In this document: positions 17,962-28,700 of the stretch, piece after piece
Layout of the letters: every line of letters starts with the position of its first letter
Position numbering within the stretch: the first letter of the stretch is position 1
Assembly (NCBI GenBank): GCA_963575745.1
Contig: CAUYUJ010020148.1
Location: forward strand, 325,001 to 357,500
Length of the DNA: 32,500 nt
Reading direction: 5' to 3'
Source: Prorocentrum cordatum
Lineage: Eukaryota; Sar; Dinophyceae; Prorocentrales; Prorocentraceae
Notes under the pieces: model-generated
The model's database searches: none
The model's input: only the letters and a program-made list of their open reading frames with translations
Told to the model about the DNA's origin: nothing
Made by a program: the position numbers and the translations under genes

Positions 17962-18548
17962 GGAAGGAGGAGGAGGAGGAGGAGGAGGAGGAGGAGGAGG
18001 AGGAGGAGGAGGCGGAGGAGGAAGGAGGAGGAGGAGGAGGAGGAGAGGAGGAGGAGGAGGGGAGAGGAGGAGGAGGAGGAGGAGGAGGAGGAGGAGGAGG
18101 AGGAGGAGGAGAGGAAGGGAGGAGGACGAGGAGGGCGAGGAGAGGAGGAGGGAGGAGGAGGAGGAGGGAGGAGGAGGGGGAGGAGGGGGAGGAGGAGGAG
18201 GAGGAGGAGGAGGAGGAGGAGGAGGAGGGAGGAGGAGGAGGAGGAGGAGGGGAGGAGGAGGAGGAGGAGGAAGAGGAGGAGGAGGAGGAGGAGGAGGAGG
18301 AGGAGGAGGAGGAGGAGGAGAGGAGGAGGAGGAGCAGGAGGAGGAGGGGGAGGATGGGGAGGAAGGGGGGGGAGGAGGAGGAGGAGAGAGAAGGAGAAGA
18401 AGGAGGAGGAGGAGGAGCGGAGGAGGCGAGGAGGAGGAGGAAGAGAGGAGGAGGAGGAGGGGAGGAGGAGGAGGAGGAGGAGGAGGAGGAGGAGGAGAGG
18501 AGGAGGAGGAGGAGGAGGAGGAGGAGGAGGAGGAGGAGAAGGAGGAAG
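17962..18548 (+). repeat. Very long GGA trinucleotide array, ~590 bp
   Basis: (GGA)n with many GGGA, GCGGA and AAGA interruptions that move it between all three frames. It is the longest homopurine tract in the window. Open frames across it on either strand are compositional. Confidence 0.95.
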
Positions 18549-18599
18549 ATGAAACGAAAGAGAGGTGTGGAGAAGGGGAGACACGGGTAGTCGGGCAAC

Positions 18600-18960
18600 G
18601 AGAGTCCACTGCACCCTTTGTAGGGGCACGCCCACGGGTCAGCAGGAGGCACGGCGTGGGAGAAGGAGCAGTGGGAGCCAGGCCACTTTCGGATGAGGCT
18701 GGTTGGGCACCTCTTGTGGAATGCCGAAGAGACAGAGAAGGGAGCCACAGGCTGGACGGGCACCTCTTCAAGCGAGGATGGAAGAGAAGGGGGTCCAAGC
18801 CATTTGCAAATGAGGCTGGTCGGGCACTTCGTAGTTCGACGGATGCGAGTACAAACAGAAGATAAGCAAGCACGCCGGGAGGTGAACTGGGAGCCACTCC
18901 ATTTGTACATGGGCTGGCCGGGCGCCTCTAAGCGAAACGAGGGAAGCTCGAGGGGAAGGG
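18600..18960 (+). repeat. Degenerate ~50-100-bp tandem repeats
   Basis: Four units share GAGCCA, CATTTG-like, then GCTGG, CGGGCACCTCTT and AAGCGA words. The GCTGG landmark falls at 18698, 18751, 18815 and 18913. Spacing is uneven and there is no conserved open frame. Confidence 0.6.
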
Positions 18961-20234
18961 AAACATAACCACACGTAGAAGATGCAACGCACCAATGGAT
19001 GCCGCATGCTGCTACGTGAGTGCCAAGGCGCAACCAGAACTGGTCCAACAGGGGGACAAACCGCTCTGTTGGGGCCTGCCGACAATCCAGCTCAGCCACC
19101 ATCGGCTGAGGAGCGAATCGGAACACAGCCTCCACGGCCCTGTGCAGCGCAGCACCGTTGCAAGGAGACGGAGTGCCGGAAGGGAGGGGAGGCGAGGAGG
19201 GAGAGTGCAAGGAGGCTGCGGCGAGAGATCCGTGGAGCGGAGGCGAGGCAGGAGGCGCAGGAGGACGAGTGGGCAGGGCGGGGGTGGAGGGAGGGAGGGA
19301 GGGCGAGTGGAGGGCTTGGAGGGCGGGAGGGAGGGAGAGGTCGGCAAGCGTGACGGCGGCGGCAACAGCGCAGACGCAGCAGAAGGAGCGAAGGCAGCAG
19401 CAGCACCAGCATCAGCAGCACCGGCGGCAGCACAGCCAGCCGCCGGCACGACGGCAACGCGTCGTCGCAGGACACGCGACGTGCCACAGGCCCGCGCGGT
19501 GCGAGCAAGCGGTCAGTCGTGTGCGCGTGTGCCCATCGTGGGCGCCGGCGTCGACGACCTGGGTCGCAGCAGCCCGCGCGGAAGGAGGAGCGGCGGCGGC
19601 GGCGGACAGCAGCAGCGGCAGAGGGCCCGCAGGGGGCGTCTCCTGCAACCGCCGCCGTCCCGCTCGCCACCGCGGCTGGAGCTGCCGCTCAGTCCCCTGT
19701 CGAAGCTCCTGAGGCCCGCTCTTTTTTGGCCGCCCCTGCCGCCGATGTGCGAGCTCCCTTCGACGGCCCCCGCCGCTGCCGAGCTCACGCTGGGAACGAC
19801 GCCTTCCCCTGCTCCCGCCCCTCCTGCTCCGGCCCCCAATCGTCCTGCGGCTCCTTCCCAGCAGCCTTCCCATCCTCCTGCTGCGCGTGCTTGGGCTCTG
19901 CTCAGGCTGCTCCCGGACTCTGTCTCGGGTATTTCGCAGGCTACCCAGACTTCAACTGTAGGCGAAGCAGCAACAGGAGCAGGAGGGAGGCAAAGGAGTA
20001 GCAATACCGCAACGATTGCCCCCCAAAGAACCCCACCAATGAGGGCTACCGTGGAGGAGCTTCCTCTATTCCGATCTGGATCCCTCTCGTCCGGCCAGGA
20101 CCCCCTCGGAGGCCTTGCGAGGCCCAGAACGAGTCAAAGGCGTCCAAAAGCATCGGTCACCGATTCTGATCTCCCTCCCTCCCTTCCTCCCTCCTCCTTG
20201 ACCCCCCCCTGCCTCCCTTCTCCTCGGACCCCCT
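18961..20234. other. Unrecognised GC-rich region, coding status unclear
   Basis: Several long overlapping frames exist on both strands, including a plus-strand frame from 18995 that runs on into the microsatellite at 20.3 kb. All are rich in Ala, Arg, Gln and Pro, and (GCA)n-like runs occur near 19380-19440. One frame segment near 19840-20000 (PSSCCACLGSAQAAPG, then YFAGYPDFNC) is less compositional but stops at 20001 and matches nothing I know. I do not call a gene. Confidence 0.3.
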
Positions 20235-20537
20235 GCCACTCCCTCTCCGCCTCCTCCTGCTTCTCCTCCTGCCCCTCCTCCTCCCCCTCCTCCTCCTCCT
20301 CCTCCTCCTCCTCATCACCACCACCATCACCATCAGTATCATCACAGCCACCATCATCAATAGAATTATCATCATCATCTTCATCATCATCATCAGCATC
20401 ATCATTCTCATCCTCATCCTCATCCTCATCCTCTTCCTTCTCCTCCTCCTCCTCATCATCATGGCCATCGCCGTCACCATCACCACCATCATCACCACCA
20501 TCATCACCATCATCATCAGCAGCATCAGCAATACCAT
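20235..20537 (+). repeat. CTC tract grading into CAT/CAC microsatellite (left part of a split array)
   Basis: (CTC)n to about 20310, then mixed CAC, CAT and CATCCT units up to the left end of element 2. The array resumes at 30608, so element 2 interrupts it. Confidence 0.92.
20533..20537 (+). other. Target-site duplication, left copy (ACCAT)
   Basis: ACCAT directly before the left LTR equals ACCAT directly after the right LTR (30608-30612). Five bases is the usual duplication length for copia integrases. Confidence 0.92.
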
Positions 20538-20682
20538 TGTTGAAGTTGACTCCTGCTATGCTCTCCCGCAGCCGTTTCGGCCCTGGCGGCCCCGACGAGA
20601 GGTCGGAGGGGCTGTTTAGGGCAACATACCGGGCGCTGCTTGCCCACCTGCGCGTGAGGAAAAACATATCTTCACATCGACA
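20538..20682 (+). repeat. 5' LTR of element 2
   Basis: It starts TGTTGAAGTTGACTCC and ends CACATCGACA, so the outer five bases TGTTG and CGACA are near inverted repeats. It differs from the 3' LTR only in GAGGAAAAAC versus GAGGAAACAC. It is short for an LTR, and I see no TATA box or polyadenylation hexamer. Confidence 0.95.
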
Positions 20683-20683
20683 T

Positions 20684-20695
20684 TGGTAGCGGAGC
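20684..20695 (+). other. Primer-binding site of element 2
   Basis: TGGTAGCGGAGC lies one base inside the 5' LTR. Its complement, GCUCCGCUACCA, has the CCA end of a tRNA and resembles initiator tRNA-Met. It equals 12 of the 13 primer-site bases of element 1. Confidence 0.85.
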
Positions 20696-20783
20696 TACTG
20701 TCGAGCGGGTTCGATCCACGGCACGGTGTCCGTCGCGGGGGTCGCGACGGGTGTAGCCACGGTGTGGTTGCCCACGGTGTGGG

Positions 20784-22712
20784 ATGGAGTTTGAGGCTAC
20801 TATGGGTGCCCCTGCGGAGCAGGGCGCGGCCCCTGCGGCGCAGGGAGCGGCCGCCGCGGCTGCGGCGGGTGACGACACCACGCAGCAGTGGTTTGATGAC
20901 TGGGACCCTTGGGCGGCAGCCCCAGGGGCAACGGCGCGGCGCGCCGAGCCAGAAGCTCCTTCGGGAGGCAGCGCCTCCGAAGCCCGCGGAGCGGGTGGGG
21001 ACGGATCGTGGGGATCCAGATTGTGGGGCGGCGCCCCTTGGGGGGACGACGTCCCTTGGTGGACCCCGCAGCGCTGGGAAAGCAGCGAGAGCCGCAGTGG
21101 CGGCTGGGGCTGGATGAGTGGGCAGGGCACTCGACCAGAGCCCGACGCCCGGGACGCACGCTACACCTCCGGAGGGTTGGGAGGTGGCGGGCAGCGTGCT
21201 TACGAGGGCTGGTCTTGGCAAGGCCGCCCCTGGTCTGAGGAGTGGGGGCAGCGCGGCTGTCAGCCAGGACCGACGTCGCCAGGGACCAGCACAGGCTGGT
21301 ACTGGCAGGATTGCCCCTGGTCTGAGGAGTGGGGGCAAAGCAGTTGGCAACCAGGGTCTGGCGGCTACTGCGGGTCCGTTAGGTACGAGGGCAGCGGGCC
21401 CTCTGGACAGGAGCGCGGCGACGACAAGTTCGTGCCCGAATGGGACGGGAAAGCCGTGCCTCTAAGGACGTACGAGCGGCGCGTGAAGATCTTCGAGCTG
21501 AACACGGCCATCCTGCCCGAGCGTCGGGGCGGGCGGCTTCTCTCGAGGCTCAAAGGTGACGCTGAAGCCAAAACAGAGAACCTCGACCCTGAGACCCTCG
21601 CTAGGCCGGACGGCGTCCGGGTGCTGTTGCGCTATCTCCATGAGAAGTACGACCAACAGGAGACGCTGAAGGTCGGCACGCTCGTAGATGAGTTCGTGGA
21701 GAAGGTCAGCCGGAACGCTGGCGAGGAGATCATGGACTTCGAGACGCGGTACGAGGCCAAGGTGCGCGAACTCGAGGAGGCGATGGAGGAGCCGCTCAAC
21801 AAGCACTTGAAAGCCCACTACTTCCTGAAGAAACTGCGCGTGGGCGGCGACAAGGAGAGCCAGATCATCACTGGTGCTGGCAACGAGCTGGTCTACGAGA
21901 AACTTCGCGACTCGGCTAAAGCTTGCATTCCTCGGGTGTCTATGCTGAGGAATCGGGCGGCGGCGCCGTTCAACGGAGCCAACCGCGAGTACCTGAACAG
22001 GAATCGCCGGAGGCTCGGTAAACCCTTAGGCAGGGGCGGCGCCCGAAAGGTCCACGCTACCGAAAACGCCGAAGCCGAGGCTGAACGCGAAGGCGCCGAG
22101 GCCGAGGGCCCCAGCACGTCCGCCGAGGAGGACGACGACGACGAGGAGCCGGACTCGGAGGTCGACGCTGGCGTGGACCCGAATATCGCGGAGAACGAGT
22201 TGGTCCCTGAGGAGCTCCAGGCGTACCTCACGGAAAACGAGGTGCTCATGACGCAGGCTAAGAAGGCGCGCGCCGAGGCTGAGAAGGCGCGCGACTTCTA
22301 CCGTGGACCTGGCGGCAGGGCCAGCGGAGGCCGAGGCGCCGATTCCGAGCGCATCCGGAAGCTCAAGCTGACGCTCCCGTGTAAGCGATGTGGCAGGCTG
22401 GGCCACTGGAAGGACGACCCTGAGTGCCCTCGGGCCCCGGGGAAGGCTAGCACGGCTGGTAAGGCGGCCGGTGCGGAAGGCAAGGGCACGTGGGTCGTGG
22501 CCCGCGCTGAAGAGCCCGCGGAGCGGGAGAAAGAACCGGCGGAGCCGGCGCACCTGGATGGTGTCGTGCTTGAGTCTCAAAACCTCTCTCACTTCTTCTC
22601 CCTCCCTCCTTTCACCTCGGAGGAACAGGAGGCTCATCCATCGAGGTCGGCGGCGCCAACAAAGACGGAAAAGGGAATGCCGGTGCGAAGGGGAATGCCG
22701 GTGCGAATGTGA
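20784..22712 (+). CDS. gag: Element 2 Gag polyprotein with CCHC zinc knuckle
   Basis: A 642-residue structural protein that would form the particle and bind element RNA. The first ~210 residues are Gly/Ala/Trp-rich and hold two copies of a 29-residue unit (GWSWQGRPWSEEWGQ and GWYWQDCPWSEEWGQ; DNA from 21207 and 21294). Residues ~212-405 are helical and copia-Gag-like (VPEWDGKAVPLRTYERRV, VLLRYLHEKYDQQETLKVG, LKAHYFLKKLRVGGD). An acidic stretch follows (EEDDDDEEPDSEVD, near 447), then a helical segment. The knuckle CKRCGRLGHWKDDPEC starts at residue 533 with spacing C-x2-C-x4-H-x6-C, two residues longer than usual at the end. The start is the first ATG in frame, 101 bases after the LTR. Pol lies in the -1 frame and overlaps the end of gag. 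Confidence 0.9.
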   Translation: MEFEATMGAPAEQGAAPAAQGAAAAAAAGDDTTQQWFDDWDPWAAAPGATARRAEPEAPSGGSASEARGAGGDGSWGSRLWGGAPWGDDVPWWTPQRWESSESRSGGWGWMSGQGTRPEPDARDARYTSGGLGGGGQRAYEGWSWQGRPWSEEWGQRGCQPGPTSPGTSTGWYWQDCPWSEEWGQSSWQPGSGGYCGSVRYEGSGPSGQERGDDKFVPEWDGKAVPLRTYERRVKIFELNTAILPERRGGRLLSRLKGDAEAKTENLDPETLARPDGVRVLLRYLHEKYDQQETLKVGTLVDEFVEKVSRNAGEEIMDFETRYEAKVRELEEAMEEPLNKHLKAHYFLKKLRVGGDKESQIITGAGNELVYEKLRDSAKACIPRVSMLRNRAAAPFNGANREYLNRNRRRLGKPLGRGGARKVHATENAEAEAEREGAEAEGPSTSAEEDDDDEEPDSEVDAGVDPNIAENELVPEELQAYLTENEVLMTQAKKARAEAEKARDFYRGPGGRASGGRGADSERIRKLKLTLPCKRCGRLGHWKDDPECPRAPGKASTAGKAAGAEGKGTWVVARAEEPAEREKEPAEPAHLDGVVLESQNLSHFFSLPPFTSEEQEAHPSRSAAPTKTEKGMPVRRGMPVRM

Positions 22713-22775
22713 ATGGAGGTGCGGCCGGTGCGCAGGAGTTGCGGTGCGAAGTTGAATGCCGGTGCGAAGGAGACT
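22671..22775 (+). repeat. 18-bp minisatellite across the gag/pol junction
   Basis: Two near-exact units GGGAATGCCGGTGCGAA(G/T) plus degenerate copies (GTGAATGGAGGTGCGG, GTTGAATGCCGGTGCGAAGG) span the gag stop and the first codons of pol. The 18-bp unit keeps both frames, so unit number can vary without harm. Confidence 0.65.
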
Positions 22776-25700
22776 GCCCGGGCGAAGTCGACAATGGCGT
22801 GAAGATAACACGCTTCAGGAGCGAGGAGGAAGAGGAGGCCTTTCCCCTATGTCTCTCCCCTCCTTCTTCCAACCTCCAAGCCGCCGCGGGACATCCGATG
22901 TCCGTACTAGTCGCAGAAACGGGCGACGCTGTGTGGCTGATCGTTGTGGACACGGCGTGTGCTAAGTCCGTGGCGGGGCTCCGGTGGTACCGGCGCTTGG
23001 CCATCTACGTTAGGAAGAACTGGGGCATCGAGCTCGAGACAGTCACCGAGCGCGAACCTTACCGGTTCGGACCGGGGAAGACGATCTACAGCTCCCAAGC
23101 GTTGCTGTTGCCCATGGAATGGGACGGCAAGGGGGCCGTGATTAGGATCAGCTTGGTGGAAGAGGACGTTCCGCCATTGATCTCGGGCGGAGCCCTGAAG
23201 GCCCTGGAGGCCCATATCCACATGAAGGAGGCCGAGATCACACTCGGTGCCCTCAGCAAGGCCAGGCACAAGCTCAGGGAGCTGCCGTCGGGGCACCTGG
23301 CCATGGCTGCTGTCAGTTACGGACCTGGGGGGCCAGGAGCGGGCGCACAGGAAGCCGTGAGCCGCTGCCGGGCCGGGGCTGAGATCGCGCTGTATGGGCG
23401 CGTCCGCGGATCCCCATACGAGGCCGTGCGCCGTGCGCTTTACACGGACGGCCGGCCAGACGACGACGACCACGACGACGACGACGACGAAGCGGCAGCG
23501 ATCGAGTCGACCGCAGCCCCTGTCGGTTTAGGACCCGTACAGCGAGCACGAGCAAGCGCCATCTTCGGTGGCCCTGGGACGCGCGCGCGGGCAGATGCCG
23601 CCATGGCGCCCGACTGTCGTGCAGTGTCGCAGCGGAGCTGCGAGGGCGAGTGTGGCAACTCGGTTGGTATTCATGGCATGGAGGGCCTGGTATCAGGAGT
23701 TGTTGGTGGATTACCTGGAGCGGGAGGTCCTCACCCTTCGCCAGAGGGAGGACACCCCTCGAAGCATCTGGGAGATGCGGAAGGCAGAGCTGGTGACGCT
23801 GGCCATGCAGCGACTCGGCTGGCAGAGGGCCCGCGCGGAGGCAGAGACCGTTGGTCAGTTGAGGCTCGTGCTTCGAGAAAAGAAGGACGAGATCCAAGCG
23901 TCGGAAGTGGAGAAAGACGACCCTCGAACAACCTTACCGACGGGCCTCACCAATATGAAGTTGGCGCAGCTGCAGGAGGAGGCCGCGGTGCGGCAGATAC
24001 CGCTGACACGGTCGAACGGCGCCGACAAAAGACGGGAAGAGCTCATCCGAGACGTCAGGCTGTTCGTGAGCGAAGGCCAAGCGGAGGCCGAATGGACCCC
24101 AACGGAGGCACTGGAGGGCTCGAGCAAGATGAGTCGTGCCCAGAAGAGGGAGTCAACCGGAGTGAAGACGGAAGAGAGTATGGAGGTGGACTCCGGCACT
24201 GGGCCTGCCGAGCCGTCGAGCGGTTCAGCGGCCGCGCGGGGGACGCGCCCGGTGCTGGCAGCCATGCGAGCACGCAGGCTGCCGGCGGCGGGAAGCAAGG
24301 GCGCGGCAGCGCCCGAAACCGACGTTTGAAGGGCCCCACGGCGACGGCAGTGCGCAAGGCATGCCTGGGCATCGCCTCGGCATGGTTGCTTGGGGTAGCC
24401 ACCCTCGGGACCTGGCTCGAGGAAACTGGCGGCGGGCAGTGGGCCCGTCACCGTTGGGGTACGGACCGCGTGGACGTGGTCGAGTTCTTCGGAGGCGGCA
24501 GTGACGTCAGTCGCATCGGATCCAAGAATGGTTGGTGGTGTCTCCGTCCTTGGGACGCGAAATGCGGAGCCGACCTCGCACAGGAGTCCGAGCAGGCGGA
24601 GGCCTTGGGAATGTTGAGCGATGTGCGACCGAGGTTGGCTGTGGTGGAGCTCCCTGGCTCCTCAGTCGGCGGCGCCCAACGCGGTACTCACCAGAGCAAT
24701 GCCGATCAGCAGCGACAACGAGCCGAGCGACGACGGCAGCGGTCGCTGATGGAGTTTACCCGGAAGGTGTTCGAGGTGCAGGCGGAAAATGGCGGTTGCG
24801 CCCTGGTGAGGAATGAGTCAGCCATCCACGCGGTGGAGGCCCTCCCTTCGGTTGAGGTAGTCAAGGGCGGCCTGTGTGTGAGAGTCACGGGTCAGCCAGC
24901 GTGGTGGGCAACGAACTGCCCTGAGATCGCAGCGGTGCTGCGGCGAGAGTGTTCCGTGGTGCACGAGCGTCGCTCGGGGGTCAACGACAAGGCCACATCA
25001 AGCACTGGGCGACACTCTTTAGCGCTCGGTGTGCTTCGAGGGCTCAAGCGCCATCTGACGCGCGTGGAGCCTGAGAGGATCGGGTGGCGCGGACGGCTCC
25101 CGGGAACGCGGCCTTCAGGTCAGGGTCGCAGCGTGCACGAGGGGCGCGCGACGAAACTCGAACCAGGACCAGCATCTTACCCCACAGGGCTCGGAGAGAC
25201 CGACAGCGGGAATGCGATCCCTCAGGGGATTACGTTTAAGTTTCCAGACACTCCGATGGGCAAGTCGCTGGCCCAGCGGATGACGCCGGAGCTACGTCGG
25301 AACCTGCGTCGACTCCACCTCAACACGGGGCACGCGAGCCCCGAAGATTTGGCTAGGTTAGTCGCCAAGGCCGGCGGCTCCGAGGTGGCGGTCGCGGCGG
25401 TCGCGGGAGCCAAAGCACTCCGGTGCTCCAGCTGTGCGGAACGCCCGCGAGCGAGGCCCCCGCGGCCCGCGCGACTTCGAGAGGACGACTTGTCCTTCAA
25501 CGAGGTCGTGCAAGCAGACCTGTTCAAGATTCCCGACCAGTGCGGAACAGGTTGGTGGTTCCTGTTGGTGCAGGACGTGGCGACGGGGTACTGCACGATC
25601 GGGCTGATCAATGCGCACAGCAGCGAAGAACTGTGGGGGCAGTACGAGCGTTTGTGGCTCTGCTGGGCGGGGCCACCAGATCAGTTCGTGACAGACAACG

Positions 25701-28700
25701 AGCGGGGGCTCGTCAGTGGAAGCTTCGTGGACGCCCTCTCGAGGAGCGGCACCGCGTACGACCCTACCGCGGCGTACGCGCCCTGGCAGAAAGGCAAGGT
25801 CGAGCGGAAGATCCAGGAGGCAAAGAACGTGATGAAGAAAAGCATCCGGCACGGAGCGTATTCTGGGATCGATGAGATGCAAGCTCTCGCGTGGGAAACT
25901 GCGTCAGCCCTCAACCATTTCCCTGGGCAGTGCGGCTACAGCCCATCACTGCTTCTCTTCGGGCAGAAGATGAAGCTTGTCGGCGAGTGCTGGCACGAGG
26001 GCAAAGCGGTGAGCTATCACCCATGTGTGGCCGAAGAGGGCGATCCACTGGCACGGCGACTCAAGATACGTGAGCACTGTCAGCAGTCGCTCATCAAGAC
26101 GCGCAGTCAAGAGCTCGTGCGGAGGGCCGTGGCCGCGAGGAGTCGCGGCACTCCGGCGGAGTGGAAGGAAGGCGAACGCGTGTTCTTTTTCCGGCCTTAC
26201 CGCACGGAGCGTGGACGCCGGGTCAACAAGCCGGAGTGGTGCGGACCTGCTCTGGTGTTCGGGAGGCGCAACGACAACGTTTGGGTTCAGTACGGCGGCA
26301 AACCGTTTCTGGTTGCGCCAGAACACTTGAGGCCTCTGAGCCCAGAGGAGCAACACCTGGCGGAGGATGCCGACCTCGCCCGGTCTCTGGACGAGATTCG
26401 ACAGGCTATGAGCCGCGAAGAGTTTGAAGACCTCACTGGCCTGAATGCCGGACCGGATGAATTAGCGGCCGCGGACGGACTCGTTCAGGGGGAAGCCTCC
26501 GAGCAGGAGCGGGAAGGCCCTGGGGACGGGGGAGTGGTCGAGGTAGACCCTCCTGCGCCCGGGGGCACCCCCAGGGAGGAGGCCCGAGACGAGGCCCAAG
26601 GCAGCGGACTGCCTCGGGGCGTGCCGCGCGAACTGGAACGCTTCATCACCATGCCAGGCTGGCATGTGAGTGATCGGGGCTGCCCGGTGAGGAGCCTCGG
26701 TGAGGCCTGGGCCAGAGTTACGCTGGACGCGCGATTCCCGCTCGAGAAATGGCCGCTCAGGACGACTTACGAGAAACACGGCGGCGAGTGGCGCTGCACA
26801 GAGCATCGGGTTCGGTGGGCCCAGCTGACGAACCCGAGGGAGCTATTGCGGCCGGCAGCAGATCGCATGCTCGTGGTGTTCGAAGAAGAGAAAAAGCGCC
26901 AGCGAGAGCCGACGCTCGCGACAGTCGAAGGACCCGCCGCGGTGCGGCGGACAGGCGAGGCCCCGAGTGGGGCCAGTTACCAGGCTCACCAGGTGATGAC
27001 GGCGTATCACCGCGGGACGGGGTCCGCACTGCTGGACCGAAAGACTCAAGATCGCGAGCTTAAGTGGGACGAAATAGCGCCTAAGGATCATGAGGCGTTC
27101 CAGGCCGCTGTGGAGAAGGAGTGGGATTCCTGGCTCCGCTACAAGTGCGTGTCGGTGCTGGAGCCAGAGGCCTCACAGGAAGTGTTGCGGACAGTGGACC
27201 GGAGTCGGATCCTCGGGAGCGACATGAAGCTCAAAGACAAAAATGCCGCCCTAAGGACGCCCGAAAATGATCTGCCGCTCAAGGCTAAAGCACGGTTGTG
27301 CGTGCAGGGCCAGCACGATCCCGACGCGAAGCTCGGAACAGTCAAGACGGACGCTCCCACGGTGCAGCGATCTGGGTTCCACGCCTTCCTGCAGCTATCG
27401 GCGAACTTGGGGTGGCTATCTCAGTTGGCCATCGGTGACGTTTCCAGTGCGTTCCTGCAAGGGGAACCGCGCCAAGGGCAGGAACCGTTGTACATGCGCC
27501 AGCCCCGGGGCGGATTGCCGGGGTTGGAACCCGGACAGCTGCTGAAGATAGAAAAGGGCATATACGGGTTGCCCGACGCGCCGCGAGCGTGGTTCAATAC
27601 GTTCCGCAAGGCCATGGTAGAGGAAATGGGGTGGAAACAATTGCAGCTCGACGTAGCTTTCTTCTGTTACTATAGCGGCGATCGTCTCGCAGGTATGCTC
27701 ATTGTGCACGTGGACGATTGCATGTTAGCCCACGACGGCAGCGCCGAGATGCGTGCCAAGGAGGCGAGGCTGCGCGAACGTTTTCCTTTCGGGTCTTGGA
27801 CGGTGGTCGCGCAGCAGGCCGAGGGAGATGTGTACACCGGTCGTCGGATCAGAGTGGACGGGTCATGCGTCGAAGTGGGAATGCCAGAGTTTGTCGAAGG
27901 GAGACTTGAGGAGGTGAAGGTCGACCGTCAGGCAAAAGGTGAGGACCCAGTGAGCCCCCTCGCGAAGGCTGAGTTTCAGTCAGCGACGGGGTCGCTCCAC
28001 TGGCTGGCAAGCCAGTACCGTCTCGACAAAGCCTACGAGACAAACCGGTTTCAGAAATTGCAAAAGGCGCCCACCTGGTCCGACGCGAGAGAACTCAACA
28101 AGTGTATTCGAGACGTGAAAGCCAGCGGAGGCGCTCGGCTTCGGATCGCTCCCATTAAAGGGAGGATGGGCGTTGGCTGTTGGCACGACTCGTCCCTGTA
28201 TGGGAATGTGAGCGAGCTCATTGAGGGAGACGAGGACCTCAAACGGTTCGATCGCCATAAGGTGAGGTCCCAAGCCGGCGTGGTGGTGGCTGCCATCGAC
28301 CTCGACTGCTTGGAGCAGGACGAGCTGCCGATATCAATCCTGGACTGGCGAAGCCGAGCCAGTCATCGGGTGGTGACGTCGACGTTCTCGGCGGAGACGG
28401 CGGCGTGCCTAGAGGGCCACGGGATGGCCTACTACATGCGGGCGTTGCTGTGTGAGGCAACCTACGGTTGGAGCGGTACTCCTGTCGTGGAGTACGGTGA
28501 GGATGAAATGCCTCTCACGCTATTCACCAACTGTCGTAGTCTGTACGACCACGTGAAGGTCGAAGGGAACATCCCCGACGATCGACACGATGCTGTGTGG
28601 CTCGCTGCGCTAAAATCTCTGGTCTCGTGCGGGCCACAACGGGACGAAGAAAAGGCGGGGCTCAGGTGGCTCCCGAGCAGGTGGATGATTTCGGACGGGC

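Noticed and set aside
17620-19210. Long minus-strand frames (poly-Pro, poly-Ser, poly-Leu) across the 18-kb GGA array
   Set aside because: Same compositional artefact. The flanking unique parts show the degenerate tandem repeat, not a protein family.
19412-20004. Possible small Cys-rich protein near 19840-20001
   Set aside because: Only a short stretch looks non-compositional, it stops at 20001, and I can place it in no family.
20700-20735. tRNA-like T-arm word GGTTCGATCC just after the element 2 primer site
   Set aside because: The bases on either side do not form a T stem, and no acceptor, D or anticodon stems can be placed. It is best explained as untranslated leader.
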